From: RGIG7213 sp045657205
Lineage (GTDB): Bacteria; Bacillota; Clostridia; Oscillospirales; CAG-272
Length of the DNA stretch: 64,000 nt
NCBI GenBank assembly: GCA_045657205.1
Contig: JAZOSS010000057.1
Location: 1-64,000 of the forward strand
Reading direction: 5' to 3'
Positions 1-10,055 of this stretch are shown one piece after another. Under the pieces are notes generated by a model. That model did not search any database, was not told the DNA's origin, and was given only the letters and a program-made list of their open reading frames with translations. Position 1 is the first letter of the stretch. The number at the start of each line of letters is the position of its first letter. Position numbers and translations under genes: made by a program.

Positions 1-167
1 TTTATTTTTGCGTTTTCTTCAAACGTTTTTCCGTCCTCGATTATCTCATCCGTATAGCCTATATCGGCTAACGAAAGTATTTTTACGTTCGGGAGCTTTG
101 AGGAAAGGATCGCCTCAAGCTCCGCTATTTTCTTTTTGTTGTTTGATGCAAGTACGAATTCCGTCAT
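1..167 (-). CDS. rdgB: RdgB/HAM1 XTP/dITP diphosphatase, N-terminal part (partial)
   Basis: House-cleaning nucleotide pyrophosphatase that removes XTP, ITP and dITP from the nucleotide pool. Only the first 55 codons lie in the window; the rest runs off the left edge. The visible N-terminus MTEFVLASNNKKKIAELEAI carries the family's substrate-binding SNNxxK motif at residues 8-13, and FEEN further on is also typical. The ATG at 167 overlaps the ftsY stop in an ATGA junction, so it is the last visible gene of the smc-ftsY operon and is probably translationally coupled. The call rests on the N-terminal motif alone. Confidence 0.85.
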   Translation of the reverse strand, partial: MTEFVLASNNKKKIAELEAILSSKLPNVKILSLADIGYTDEIIEDGKTFEENAKI

Positions 168-1069
168 TCGAAAAGTGCCCTTACGAAATCCTCCGCTATG
201 AACGGCTGCATATCGTCTGCCTTTTCTCCGACACCGATATATTTTACCGGTATGCCGAGTTCTTTCTTTATTGATATCACGATACCGCCCTTTGCAGTAC
301 CGTCAAGCTTTGTCAGAATAAGTCCCGTTATTTCAGCTGCATTTTTGAATTCTTTAGCCTGAATTACGGCGTTTTGTCCCGTCGTTGCATCAAGCACGAG
401 AAGTGTTTCGCGTGCGGCATCGGGTGCTTCGCGTGATATGACTCTGTTTATTTTTGCAAGCTCGTCCATAAGGTTTTTCTTGTTATGGAGTCTGCCTGCC
501 GTATCTACTATAAGGACGTCCGCCTTCTTTGCTTTTGCCGCATTTACGGCGTCGAATACGACTGCCGCAGGGTCTGAACCTTCCGTATGCTTTATGATAT
601 CGACACCTATTCTGTCAGCCCAGATCTGAAGCTGGTCGATAGCTGCCGCACGGAACGTATCAGCCGCCGCCAAAACGACTTTTTTGCCGTCTGCTTTTAG
701 ATTGTTTGCTATTTTCGCAATAGACGTCGTTTTACCGACACCGTTTACACCGATAACGAGTATTACCGAAAGGGGTGTTGAAAGGTCGAGCGCGCCGCTT
801 TCACCTATCATTTCGGCAATTATCTTTTTAAGCTCATCGTAAACGAGCTCGCTTTCCGTTATTTTCTGTGCTTTTACGGTGTAGCGGAGCTTTTCGAGTA
901 TCTCCTCCGTAGCACCGACACCGACATCGGCTGTTATGAGTATCTCTTCAAGCTCGTCGAAAAGGTCCTCGTCAACCTCTCTCATATTTATAAAAAGGTC
1001 TTTGACTTTGCCGAAAAGTGCATCCTTTGTTTTTGCAAGTCCTGCTTTGAGTTTGTCGAAAAATGCCAT
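164..1069 (-). CDS. ftsY: Signal recognition particle receptor FtsY
   Basis: SRP receptor GTPase that docks SRP-ribosome complexes at the membrane for co-translational protein insertion. The 301-residue protein is a short N-domain plus G-domain form with no long acidic A domain, common in Firmicutes. The P-loop GVNGVGKTT is at residues 107-115, DTAGR at 189-193 and TKLDG at 253-257; the GTAKGG closing motif follows directly. An AGGA ribosome site precedes the ATG. It sits 15 bp downstream of smc and overlaps rdgB by 4 nt. The smc-ftsY pairing is classic for Firmicutes. Confidence 0.97.
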   Translation of the reverse strand: MAFFDKLKAGLAKTKDALFGKVKDLFINMREVDEDLFDELEEILITADVGVGATEEILEKLRYTVKAQKITESELVYDELKKIIAEMIGESGALDLSTPLSVILVIGVNGVGKTTSIAKIANNLKADGKKVVLAAADTFRAAAIDQLQIWADRIGVDIIKHTEGSDPAAVVFDAVNAAKAKKADVLIVDTAGRLHNKKNLMDELAKINRVISREAPDAARETLLVLDATTGQNAVIQAKEFKNAAEITGLILTKLDGTAKGGIVISIKKELGIPVKYIGVGEKADDMQPFIAEDFVRALFE

Positions 1070-1084
1070 TTTATTTTCCTTTCT

Positions 1085-4000
1085 TTAATCAAGCTTTCCT
1101 ATTTTCTGTTCTATCTCGCCTATGTCAACGGAAAGTATCTTCGATATTCCCTTCGTCGGCATCGTAACGCCGTAAAGTCTGTCAGCTGCTTCCATCGTTC
1201 CTCGGCGGTGTGATATGAGGATAAACTGCGTTTTCTGCTTATTTTCGGTAAGATAGTCCGCAAAACGGTCTACGTTCACCTCGTCAAGTGCCGCCTCTAT
1301 CTCGTCAAGAAGGATAAACGGCGTGGGGTTTACTTCAAGAAGAGCAAAGTACAGTGCTATTGCAACGAACGACTGCTCTCCGCCCGACAAAAGCGAAAGA
1401 CTCTTTACTATCTTTCCCGGAGGTGCGACGTTTATATCTATTCCCGATTCAAGTATATTATCGGGCTCCGTTATCTTTATCTCCGCGTGGCCGCCACCGA
1501 AAAGATGCGTAAACACGCGTCCGAAGCAGACGTTTATTCTTTCTATTGCTTCGGTGAAGCTCGTTTTCATCTCCTCGTCGAGCTTGAATATTATTTCTTC
1601 AAGCTCAGCCTTTGCCGCTTTGAGGTCGTCGGTCTGCTTCAGCATAAAGTCGTATCTTTCCTTGACCTCTTTATATTCCTCGGCGGCGTTGACGTTGACG
1701 TGTCCCAAAACTCTTATCTTGTTTTTAAGCTCCGTCTGACGTTTTACCTGCTCGCCTCTTGACGACGGTGTTACCGTTATGCTGAGCGTTTTTTCTTTCG
1801 CCTCGGAATACGTAAGCTCGTATTCTTCATAAAGGGAATTCGTGAGCTTTTCACGTTTTTCCTCAGCGTTTGTAAGCTTCGTTTCGGCAGAGGTATATTC
1901 ACGGAACATAAGCTCCTTTTTATGCGCCTTATCCTTTTCGGCACTTCTTGAAGAATTGAGCGCTCCTTCAAGCTTCAAAGCCTGCTCGGACAACGACGAT
2001 ATCCTCTGTCTTACCGCATCTATCTCTTTGTCGAGTCCTTCCGCACCGTCGCCCGATTCCTTTGCAACGGCTGTATTTTTTTCAAACGATTCGGCAAGAG
2101 CTATAAGCTTTTCTTCGGCTTTGTCAAGTCTTGTCTTTACTTCTCTTGCTCTTTCGTTAAGCGATATGCCCGTATCGTTTACGCTTTCCGTTTCCTTTGC
2201 GTTTTCGGCAATACGGATATCAAGGACGGAAAGCTGTGAGCGTAACCGTTCCTGCTTTTCGTTTTCCTTTGATATGATATCTTCTATAGCTTTTACCTTT
2301 TCGGCGTTTTCGCTTACGGACGAGGAAAGGGATGAAAGTCTTCTTTCGTTTTCTTCCTTTTCCGCTTTTCTTCTTTCCGCTCTCTTACCTATGTTGTCTT
2401 TTTCCTCTTTAAGCTCGTTAAGACGTGCGCTGTCACGGTCTATCTGCGTTTTAAGCACCTGCAGCTGTGTGTTTTCGGCGTTGAGAAGAGAAGTAATGAT
2501 AGACGTTGAATTGTCTGTATCAGAGGCACTTTTTTGATATTCTTTTATCTTTTCGGTAAGCTCTTCAAGTTCTTTCTGGAGCTTTGCCATCGTCATCTTG
2601 CCTTGTGATATCTGTTTTGTCAAGGTGTCGATCTGCGTATTTCTTGACAGCATTCCGCTGTCGTTTCTTGCAGATCCGCCCGTATATGAACCGCCTGCGT
2701 TGATTATCTGACCGTCAAGGGTGACTATTCTTATTTTGTGGTCGTATTTCTTTGCAAACACGGATGCTTTATCCATATTTTCAAAAACGACCGTTCTGCC
2801 GAGCAGATTTCCTATTATCCCTTTGAATTTTTCATCACAGCTTACCAAAGAGGATGCTACCCCGACGTAGCCGTCGTTTGATGAAAGCTCCTTTTCATTA
2901 TACGAAAGGTACATAGGGCGTATCGTCGATACGGGGTAGAACGTCGCACGTCCCGCACCGCTTTTCTGCAAATGGCGTATTGCGTCCTTTGCCGCATTAT
3001 CGTCCTTTACGACGATATTCTGCATAGACGCACCGAGTGCCGTTTCGATCGCCGTCGTGTACGCTCCTTCAACCTTTATAAGTCTTGAAACGGGGCCGTA
3101 CACTTCACCGCACACAGAGCCGTCCTTCGATCTTATATTGCCCTTTTTGTACTCTTCGACAACGAACCTTACGCTGTGCGAATAGCCTTCGAGAAGCTCC
3201 TCCATTCGTTTGAGGTTGTCAACCCTGTGATTTTTTGAGGATATATCTATATACACCTCGTTTATTTTTTCACGGAGCTTTGATGCTTCGTTTTCGGCTG
3301 CAGCTTCTTTTTCTCTTATTTTTCTTGCAGAGTCGGCGCTTGTTGCAAGCTTTTCTTCGTATCCTGCTATTACACTTTCCGCCTTTTGCGCTCTTGCGCT
3401 TATGATGTCAAGGCTCTCTTGTCTTTGCGCTATTTCAGAGTCGAGCGCGCTATCCTTTGCATCGTCCTCGCCGCCGCCCGTTTCGGAAACGGAGAGCTTT
3501 ATGCGGATATCCGTTATTTCTTCTTTTATGCGCTCTGTTTTTTCGTTTATTTCGTCAGCTTCAAGGCTTTTTTCTTCGATGTTCTTCGTCGTACTTTCGT
3601 AGTCGGCAAACACCTCCGCACGTTCTTTTTTAAGTGCCTGTGCCTTTTGTTCAAGCTCTTCCGCCGTCTTCAGCTTTTCTTTTATCCTGAGGCAAAGCTC
3701 GCCGTATTCTTCACTTGCCAGACGTCTGTTTTCCTCGGTCTGCGCCTTATCGGAGGCGATATGCTCAAGCTCCTTGAGAGCTACTGTTGCCGCGTTGCTC
3801 TTTTTGAATTTTTCCTCCGTAAGAGCTGAAAGTCTTGCGTTTTCTTCCTCTGTTTGGCGCTTGATCTTCGTGGTTTCAAGCATCAGCTCTTCCGTTTTTT
3901 CTTCAAGGGAGGAAAGCTCGCCTTCGGCAAGCTCAAGCTCCGTTTTATAAAGCTCGTACGTGCCGCGGAACTTCTTTATCTCCTCGGCAAGCTGTGTCAT

Positions 4001-4705
4001 ATCGTACAGCCACAAAGCGATATCAAGCTCTTTTTTCTCCTCGTGAAGCACGAGATATTTTTTAGCCTTTTCCGCTTCCTTTTCAAGCGGTCCGACGCGT
4101 CCTTCAAGCTCACCGAGTATGTCAAGCACGCGCGAGAGGTTGTCCTCTGTTGCGGCAAGCTTTTTGGCACTTTCGTTCTTTGAGAATTTATACTTTGAAA
4201 TTCCCGCCGCTTCTTCGAATACACTTCGTCTTTCTTCGCTTTTTCTCGATACTATTTCCGCGATCTTTCCCTGACCGATGACGGAATAGCCTTCACGGCC
4301 GATACCCGTGTTCATAAATAATTTATGTATATCTTTAAGACGGCACGCTTTTCCGTTTATAAGATAGTCGCTGTCCCCGCCTCGGAAATATCTTCTCGTC
4401 ACGGTGACGGTATCGTAGTCGATATTGAGCCGTCCGACCGGGGATGAGTTATCAAGGCACAGCGTTACCTGTGCAAACGTACCCGGCTTTCTGCTTTCGC
4501 ATCCGCCGAATATGACGTCCTCCATCTTCGTACCGCGTATGTTTCGTGACGATACTTCACCGAGTACCCAGCGCATAGCGTCGGCAATATTTGATTTTCC
4601 GCTTCCGTTAGGGCCGATTATTACAGTTATTCCTTCGTTAAACGAAAGAGTCGTTTTTTCGGGGAAGGATTTAAACCCCTGAAGCTCTATTGATTTTAAA
4701 TACAC
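1085..4705 (-). CDS. smc: Chromosome partition protein SMC
   Basis: Chromosome condensation ATPase of the SMC-ScpAB complex. At 1206 residues it has the usual length and layout: N-terminal ATPase half with P-loop GPNGSGKSN at residues 31-39, a long coiled coil, a hinge around residues 520-680, a second coiled coil, and a C-terminal half with the signature LSGGEQ followed by Walker B ILLDEIEAALDE. The Q and S after LSGGE differ slightly from the common LSGGEKAL. The start is GTG at 4705, supported by a perfect GGAGG 7 nt upstream; that site lies inside the end of the preceding radical SAM gene, only 4 bp away. Confidence 0.97.
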   Translation of the reverse strand: MYLKSIELQGFKSFPEKTTLSFNEGITVIIGPNGSGKSNIADAMRWVLGEVSSRNIRGTKMEDVIFGGCESRKPGTFAQVTLCLDNSSPVGRLNIDYDTVTVTRRYFRGGDSDYLINGKACRLKDIHKLFMNTGIGREGYSVIGQGKIAEIVSRKSEERRSVFEEAAGISKYKFSKNESAKKLAATEDNLSRVLDILGELEGRVGPLEKEAEKAKKYLVLHEEKKELDIALWLYDMTQLAEEIKKFRGTYELYKTELELAEGELSSLEEKTEELMLETTKIKRQTEEENARLSALTEEKFKKSNAATVALKELEHIASDKAQTEENRRLASEEYGELCLRIKEKLKTAEELEQKAQALKKERAEVFADYESTTKNIEEKSLEADEINEKTERIKEEITDIRIKLSVSETGGGEDDAKDSALDSEIAQRQESLDIISARAQKAESVIAGYEEKLATSADSARKIREKEAAAENEASKLREKINEVYIDISSKNHRVDNLKRMEELLEGYSHSVRFVVEEYKKGNIRSKDGSVCGEVYGPVSRLIKVEGAYTTAIETALGASMQNIVVKDDNAAKDAIRHLQKSGAGRATFYPVSTIRPMYLSYNEKELSSNDGYVGVASSLVSCDEKFKGIIGNLLGRTVVFENMDKASVFAKKYDHKIRIVTLDGQIINAGGSYTGGSARNDSGMLSRNTQIDTLTKQISQGKMTMAKLQKELEELTEKIKEYQKSASDTDNSTSIITSLLNAENTQLQVLKTQIDRDSARLNELKEEKDNIGKRAERRKAEKEENERRLSSLSSSVSENAEKVKAIEDIISKENEKQERLRSQLSVLDIRIAENAKETESVNDTGISLNERAREVKTRLDKAEEKLIALAESFEKNTAVAKESGDGAEGLDKEIDAVRQRISSLSEQALKLEGALNSSRSAEKDKAHKKELMFREYTSAETKLTNAEEKREKLTNSLYEEYELTYSEAKEKTLSITVTPSSRGEQVKRQTELKNKIRVLGHVNVNAAEEYKEVKERYDFMLKQTDDLKAAKAELEEIIFKLDEEMKTSFTEAIERINVCFGRVFTHLFGGGHAEIKITEPDNILESGIDINVAPPGKIVKSLSLLSGGEQSFVAIALYFALLEVNPTPFILLDEIEAALDEVNVDRFADYLTENKQKTQFILISHRRGTMEAADRLYGVTMPTKGISKILSVDIGEIEQKIGKLD

Positions 4706-4709
4706 GCAG

Positions 4710-5741
4710 TCACCTCCTCGTATCGGGTACTACTTTTACGTTTATTTCGTAGGGGATGATGCTTTCATCCTCTATGACTTTTAATCTGTACAAGCCGTAT
4801 TTTTCACAAAGCTTTTCTTTGTTTTCGCACCTTATTCCGACGGCTTGCGAGGTATGTTTTTTTGAAACGTACACGGTTACAAATGAATTTTTCAAAATCT
4901 CGGGTGTGTACTTTTCAAGCTCTTTTTCAATTTTTTCAAGATATATCGCACCGTCTGCGGAAAGTCCTATTGACGGGTCGTAGACTCCTGCAAAAATATC
5001 CCCTTCGTCCGTAAGGTTATCCTGTGCCTGAAGTCCGAGTCTTATGACGGGGACGTTATTTTCTATAAATATTTTTTTGACTTCTTTTGCCCTTAATACC
5101 GTTTCTTCGTGCGTAGGCGGTACGTATACGCCGTTTTCCGTCATTTCGGCAAGAGCCGTTTCCTTAAAAACGACCGTCGGGTATATACGTGCGCCGTCAG
5201 CTTTGCGGTCGCATATATCCTTTGCGGTTTTTATTTCGGAGTCAAGCGAGGCACCCGGCAACGACGTCATCATCTGACCTATGAGCTTAAAGCCTCTTTG
5301 CTTTACCGCATTCATTGCCGAAATCGACTCTTGTGCTGTATGCCCTCTTTTACAAAGCTTCAAGACCTTATCGTCCGTGCTTTGTATGCCGAGCTCGACC
5401 GTCGTCATACCGTAAAAGGAAAGTATGTCGAGTATTTCGCCGTTTATATAGTCGGGGCGTGTTGAACAGCGCAAGGATGCAACATCTCCGCTTTTCACGT
5501 ATCCGTGTCCTATTTCAAGCAGTTTTATCATAAGGCGTCTGTCGATACCCGTAAAGGAACCGCCGAAAAACGCAATTTCACGCTGTGCGCCCTGCGTTGT
5601 TGCAAGCACGGCTTCTATTTCGGGAATTATGGAATCTGCGTTGAAGGAAGGAGTGTTCGTTATCTTTCTCTGATTGCAGAATACACAGTCATTCGGGCAT
5701 CCGAGATGCGGAATAAATATCGGTATATTTACGTGTTTCAT
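4710..5741 (-). CDS. Elp3-like radical SAM protein
   Basis: Radical SAM enzyme of unknown substrate. The 343-residue protein begins with an iron-sulfur motif near residues 15-22 (GCPNDCVFCNQ, a CxxxCxxC arrangement). FFGGSFTGI and the TRPDYIN/LGIQS patterns resemble the Elp3/MiaB-like radical SAM family, and a separate C-terminal domain follows. Unlike true Elp3 it has no acetyltransferase domain. In Clostridia this type of gene commonly lies between rnc and smc, as here. It overlaps rnc by 4 nt (ATGA) and ends 4 bp before smc, so it is clearly co-transcribed. A role in tRNA or rRNA modification is an inference from family and context. Confidence 0.8.
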   Translation of the reverse strand: MKHVNIPIFIPHLGCPNDCVFCNQRKITNTPSFNADSIIPEIEAVLATTQGAQREIAFFGGSFTGIDRRLMIKLLEIGHGYVKSGDVASLRCSTRPDYINGEILDILSFYGMTTVELGIQSTDDKVLKLCKRGHTAQESISAMNAVKQRGFKLIGQMMTSLPGASLDSEIKTAKDICDRKADGARIYPTVVFKETALAEMTENGVYVPPTHEETVLRAKEVKKIFIENNVPVIRLGLQAQDNLTDEGDIFAGVYDPSIGLSADGAIYLEKIEKELEKYTPEILKNSFVTVYVSKKHTSQAVGIRCENKEKLCEKYGLYRLKVIEDESIIPYEINVKVVPDTRR

Positions 5742-6442
5742 TCTTTTATAACACCGAAAAGAATGAGTGCGCTGTGCGCCGCCTGCTGTTCGGCACGTCT
5801 TTTCGACTTACCCTGTCCTTTGCCGACGACTGCTCCGTCAAGCACGGCATCGACAGAAAAAACCCTGTCGTGGTGCGGTCCTTCTTCGCCCGTTACGACG
5901 TATTCAAGCACCGCCTCGGGGGATTCCTGCACGAACTGCTGCAATACCGTTTTATAATCGACGTTGCTTCCCGGTTCTATGTGCTTTTCTATTTCGGGAA
6001 TTATAAGGGGGTACAAAAACTTTTCCGCGGCACTTCTTCCGCCGTCTATATAGACGGTTGCCAGAAAAGCCTCAAAAGCATCTGCAAGTATTGATTTACG
6101 CTTGCGCCCGCCGTTTTGCTCCTCGCCCTTGCCGAGCTTTATGTGTGAGCCGAGGTCTATTTTCTCGGCAAGTGTAAACAGTGTTTCTTCGCACACGACA
6201 GCCGCTCTCGTTCTCGTCAACTCCCCCTCGGGAAGATTGGGATATTTGAAAAACATATATTCGCTTACGAGGATACTGAGCACGGAATCACCGAAAAACT
6301 CAAGTCTTTCGTTACATTCGTTCTTCGTTTTTCTGTTTTCGTTTGCGTATGATGAATGTGTAAGGGCAAGTGTGAGATAATCCGTATTTTTGAACGTGTA
6401 CCCGCACGTTTTATAAAGATCGTTTAAATTTTCGTTGTACAT
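5738..6442 (-). CDS. rnc: Ribonuclease III
   Basis: Double-strand-specific endoribonuclease that processes rRNA precursors and structured mRNAs. The 234-residue protein has the RNase III signature NERLEFFGDSVL near residue 44, with the catalytic Glu/Asp residues, and the second acidic site EAFLATVYIDGG. A C-terminal double-stranded RNA-binding domain starts at about residue 160 (DYKTVLQQFVQ) and ends with KRRAEQQAAHSAL. It overlaps the radical SAM gene by 4 nt. Linkage to smc and ftsY is conserved in Firmicutes. Confidence 0.97.
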   Translation of the reverse strand: MYNENLNDLYKTCGYTFKNTDYLTLALTHSSYANENRKTKNECNERLEFFGDSVLSILVSEYMFFKYPNLPEGELTRTRAAVVCEETLFTLAEKIDLGSHIKLGKGEEQNGGRKRKSILADAFEAFLATVYIDGGRSAAEKFLYPLIIPEIEKHIEPGSNVDYKTVLQQFVQESPEAVLEYVVTGEEGPHHDRVFSVDAVLDGAVVGKGQGKSKRRAEQQAAHSALILFGVIKE

Positions 6443-6499
6443 AATTTTATTAAATACATTCCGTTTATTCGTTTTATGTTGGATCTGCTATTTCGACTG

Positions 6500-7819
6500 T
6501 CAGACAAGGTCCTTTACAGAGTCTATATATTCAAGCGCACGCACGGCGTAATAATCGTATCTGCCGCGTTTGCCGCCTTTTACTTTTCTGTCGGGGGGTG
6601 CTATCAGACCGAAATTTGCATTCATCGGCTGAAAATCCGCACCGTTATACGATGAAACGTATTTCACCATAGCGCCCGTTATACAGACGTCTGAAAATAT
6701 CATAGGTTCTTTTTCTTCGGCAAACCGCGCGGCGTTTATTCCGCAGACAAGCCCCGAGGATGCCGACTCAACGTAGCCTTCAACACCCGTCATCTGCCCT
6801 GCGAAAAACAATCCGGGGATGTTTTTCACCATATACGCACCATCAAGAAATCCCGGGGAATTCAAGTACGTATTTCTGTGCATAACTCCGTAGCGGAGAA
6901 ATTCCGCATTTTCAAGTCCGGGTATCATCGAAAACACTTTTTTCTGTTCAGGAAACGTCAGATGCGTCTGAAATCCGACTATGTTATACATCGTCTTTTC
7001 AAGGTTTTCCGCACGGAGCTGTACTGCCGCATACGGCTCACGTCCCGTTTTGGGATCTGTAAGTCCGACGGGTTTCATAGGTCCGTACAAAAGCGTTTCA
7101 AAGCCTCTTTTCGCCATTACCTCGACGGGCATGCAGCCTTCAAAAACGGCGGGATCTTTTTCAAAGCCGTGAAGGTTTGCACATTCCGCGTTTATAAGTG
7201 AGTTATAAAACGCTTCGTATTCTTCCTTTGTCATCGGGCAGTTTATATAAGCCGCCTCGCCCTTATCGTAACGTGACTGTTCAAAGACCTTTTCGCGGTC
7301 GATGCTTTCTGCAGACACTATCGGTGCTGCGGCATCGAAAAAGTGAAGTCCGTCACCCGCCAAAGCCATTATTTTTTCGCTGAGTGAATCGGATGTAAGC
7401 GGTCCTGTTGCGATAACGGTTATCTCCCCTTCGGGAATACTCGTGACCTCTTCTGATATTATTTCGATATTTTCGTTATTTCTTATTTCATCGGTTATGA
7501 ATTTTGAAAATTTTTCTCTGTCGACTGCAAGGGATGCACCTGCCGGCACGCTCGTGCTGTCAGCGGCACGCATTATCAGAGAATCAAGTCGGCGCATTTC
7601 CTCTTTCAAAAGTCCCACGGCGTTGAATATCTGCAAGGATCTTAAAGAGTTTGAGCACACAAGCTCAGCGAACGTATCGCTTTTATGAGCAGGCGTTTTC
7701 TTATTCGGCTTCATTTCAAAAAGCCTTACTTTATGCCCTCTTTTGGCGCATTGATACGCCGCCTCGCATCCTGCAAGACCTGCGCCTATTACGTTTATAT
7801 ATGAATTTTTCATTTGCAT
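6500..7819 (-). CDS. trmFO: tRNA (uracil-54-C5)-methyltransferase, folate/FAD-dependent
   Basis: Makes ribothymidine at position 54 of tRNA using methylenetetrahydrofolate and FADH2. The 439-residue length is normal. The FAD-binding GAGLAGCEAAY is at residues 12-22, followed by LFEMKP and the conserved AELVCSNSLRS region; GQMTGVEGYVES near the C-terminus is also diagnostic. Two starts are possible: ATG at 7819, or ATG at 7813, which overlaps the topA stop as ATGA and may be the coupled start. No strong ribosome site is visible for either. The gene follows topA directly, a conserved order in Firmicutes. Confidence 0.97.
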   Translation of the reverse strand: MQMKNSYINVIGAGLAGCEAAYQCAKRGHKVRLFEMKPNKKTPAHKSDTFAELVCSNSLRSLQIFNAVGLLKEEMRRLDSLIMRAADSTSVPAGASLAVDREKFSKFITDEIRNNENIEIISEEVTSIPEGEITVIATGPLTSDSLSEKIMALAGDGLHFFDAAAPIVSAESIDREKVFEQSRYDKGEAAYINCPMTKEEYEAFYNSLINAECANLHGFEKDPAVFEGCMPVEVMAKRGFETLLYGPMKPVGLTDPKTGREPYAAVQLRAENLEKTMYNIVGFQTHLTFPEQKKVFSMIPGLENAEFLRYGVMHRNTYLNSPGFLDGAYMVKNIPGLFFAGQMTGVEGYVESASSGLVCGINAARFAEEKEPMIFSDVCITGAMVKYVSSYNGADFQPMNANFGLIAPPDRKVKGGKRGRYDYYAVRALEYIDSVKDLV

Positions 7820-10026
7820 TTTTCGTTAAGGCATACGTATTCGTCGGGCTTTTTGGCAAACATCGTCATACCGCATTTCGGGCATTTTTCCTTTGTGGGT
7901 GCGTAGGACGTCGTAAACTCGCATTTCGGTGCGTTTGCACATGCGTAATATTCACGTCTGCCGTGTTTCTTCTTTACTATATTGCCGCCGCATTTCGGGC
8001 AGGGTGCGCCCGTCGGTTCTGCCTTCTGGACTGTGTTTCTGCACGTCGGGAATCTTTCGCAAGCGTAAAATTCTCCGTACGGACCGCTTCTTATGACCAT
8101 CATAGCACCGCATTTTTCGCAGACCATATCAGTCTTTACAGGTTCTTTCTTTTCCTTTTCGGGAACGACGTTTCCGTTTTTATCTATCTTCTTCGTATTT
8201 TTGCACGCAGGGTAGTTCGGGCAGGCGGCAAAATCGCCGAATCTTCCCGATTTTATAACCATTTTCGCACCGCATTTTTCACACGTGATGTCCGTTTCTT
8301 CGTCAGCGTATTTATACTTTTTGCCGTTGACGGTCTTCTCGGCTTTCTCAAGCGTTACGCTGAAATCTCCCCAGAACTTCTGAAGAACGTCCTGATACGT
8401 TTCCGTTCCGTGGGATATATTATCAAGCGAATCTTCCATATTTGCGGTAAATTTATAATCGACTATACCGGGGAAGAAATCCGTCATAAGCTGCGTTGTG
8501 ACTTCACCGAGTGAAGTAGGTGCCAGCGACTTTCCGACACGTTTTACGTAGTTTCTTGCAACGATCGTCGTGATGATAGGCGTAAACGTACTCGGACGGC
8601 CTATTCCCATTTCTTCAAGCTGTTTGATAAGCGATGCTTCCGTAAATCTTGACGGGGGTTCTGTGAAGTGCTGTTTTTTCGTAAGGCTCAAAAGCTTCAG
8701 CACGTCGCCTTCGTTCACCTCGGGAAGCTTGACGCCTCTTTCTTCGTCAACGCTGTCCTCCGTTTCCTCATAGACCGCCATATATCCCTTGAATTTTACC
8801 GTGTATCCGCTTGCTCTGTAGTTGTATATCTGTGCTGTAATATCAAGACTTACCGTATCAAGCTCCGCAGGTGCCATCTGGCTTGCAACGAATCTGTCCC
8901 AGATGAGCTTATACAGCTTATACTGATCGGACGAAAGCTTATCTTTTATGAGCTTCGGAGGAAATTCAAGCGACGACGGACGGATAGCTTCGTGTGCGTC
9001 CTGCGCTCCCGCCTTTGCTTTGAAAACTCTCGCTTTGCCCGGGAGATACTTTTTACCGTATTCGCGGTCGATATATTCTCTGAGATTTGACAAAGCGGAA
9101 TCGGATATACGCAAGGAGTCCGTTCTCATATACGTGATAACACCCTGCGTTCCGCCAAGCTCAGACCCGAGATTTATACCTTCGTAAAGCTCCTGTGCGA
9201 CCTTCATCGTTCTTTGCGAACGGAAGTTGAGCTTTTTCGCCGCCTCCTGCTGTAATGTGGAAGTTATGAACGGAGGCTGGGGATTTTTATATTTGAGAGT
9301 CTTCTTTACCGACGTTACGGTGAACGGCTCACGGCTTCCCTGTTCAACGGACAGCGCTTCTTCTTCGCTCGTCACTTCCGTTTTCGTGCCGTTTATACCG
9401 ACGAAACGTGCGGTGAACACTTCGTTTTTCGCCGTCTGAAGCTCACTTTCGATAGTCCAGTATTCCTTGGGAATAAACGCTCTTATTTCGTTTTCTCTGT
9501 CAACTATTATCTTCGTTGCAACGGACTGCACTCTGCCTGCGGAAAGTCCGCTTTTTACGGTCTTCCACAAAAACGGACTGAGCTTGTAGCCGACTATTCT
9601 GTCAAGAATACGGCGTGCCTGCTGTGAATCGACAAGATCCATATTTATCTTACCGGGATTTTCGATAGCACGGCACACGGCTTCCTTCGTCAGCTCGTTA
9701 TACGTGACTCTGTGCGTTTTTTCCTCGTCACAGTCAAGTGCCGTTGCAAGATGCCACGCTATTGCCTCTCCCTCGCGGTCAGGGTCCGTTGCCAAAAATA
9801 TTTCGTCAGCCTGCTTCACTTCTTTTTTCAAAGAGTTTATAAGCTCGCTTTTATCTCTTATATAGACGTATTTTGCTTTGTAGCCGTTTTCTATATCAAC
9901 TCCGAGTGTGCTTTTCGGAAGGTCCTTGACGTGGCCGACGGATGCGACCACCTTATATCCCGAACCGAGATATCCTTTTATCGTTCCCGCCTTACCGGGT
10001 GATTCTATTATAACAAGTTTTGACAT
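7810..10026 (-). CDS. topA: DNA topoisomerase I
   Basis: Type IA topoisomerase that relaxes negative supercoils. The 738-residue protein starts with a Toprim domain (KLVIIESPGKA; ATDPDREGEAIAWH near residue 110), has the active-site tyrosine in ITYMRTDSLRIS near residue 300, and ends with several C4 zinc-ribbon modules (CEKCGAKMVIKSGRFG, CEKCGAMMVIRSGPYG, CPKCGGNIV, and a final CPKCGMTMF). It lies between dprA and trmFO, a conserved neighbourhood, and its stop overlaps the trmFO start. Confidence 0.97.
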   Translation of the reverse strand: MSKLVIIESPGKAGTIKGYLGSGYKVVASVGHVKDLPKSTLGVDIENGYKAKYVYIRDKSELINSLKKEVKQADEIFLATDPDREGEAIAWHLATALDCDEEKTHRVTYNELTKEAVCRAIENPGKINMDLVDSQQARRILDRIVGYKLSPFLWKTVKSGLSAGRVQSVATKIIVDRENEIRAFIPKEYWTIESELQTAKNEVFTARFVGINGTKTEVTSEEEALSVEQGSREPFTVTSVKKTLKYKNPQPPFITSTLQQEAAKKLNFRSQRTMKVAQELYEGINLGSELGGTQGVITYMRTDSLRISDSALSNLREYIDREYGKKYLPGKARVFKAKAGAQDAHEAIRPSSLEFPPKLIKDKLSSDQYKLYKLIWDRFVASQMAPAELDTVSLDITAQIYNYRASGYTVKFKGYMAVYEETEDSVDEERGVKLPEVNEGDVLKLLSLTKKQHFTEPPSRFTEASLIKQLEEMGIGRPSTFTPIITTIVARNYVKRVGKSLAPTSLGEVTTQLMTDFFPGIVDYKFTANMEDSLDNISHGTETYQDVLQKFWGDFSVTLEKAEKTVNGKKYKYADEETDITCEKCGAKMVIKSGRFGDFAACPNYPACKNTKKIDKNGNVVPEKEKKEPVKTDMVCEKCGAMMVIRSGPYGEFYACERFPTCRNTVQKAEPTGAPCPKCGGNIVKKKHGRREYYACANAPKCEFTTSYAPTKEKCPKCGMTMFAKKPDEYVCLNEKCK

Positions 10027-10055
10027 TTACGCCATTCCTTTCTTATTTTCGATCT

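Noticed and set aside
7651..8514. 287-codon plus-strand frame opposite trmFO and topA
   Set aside because: Cys- and Phe-rich shadow of two secure minus-strand genes.
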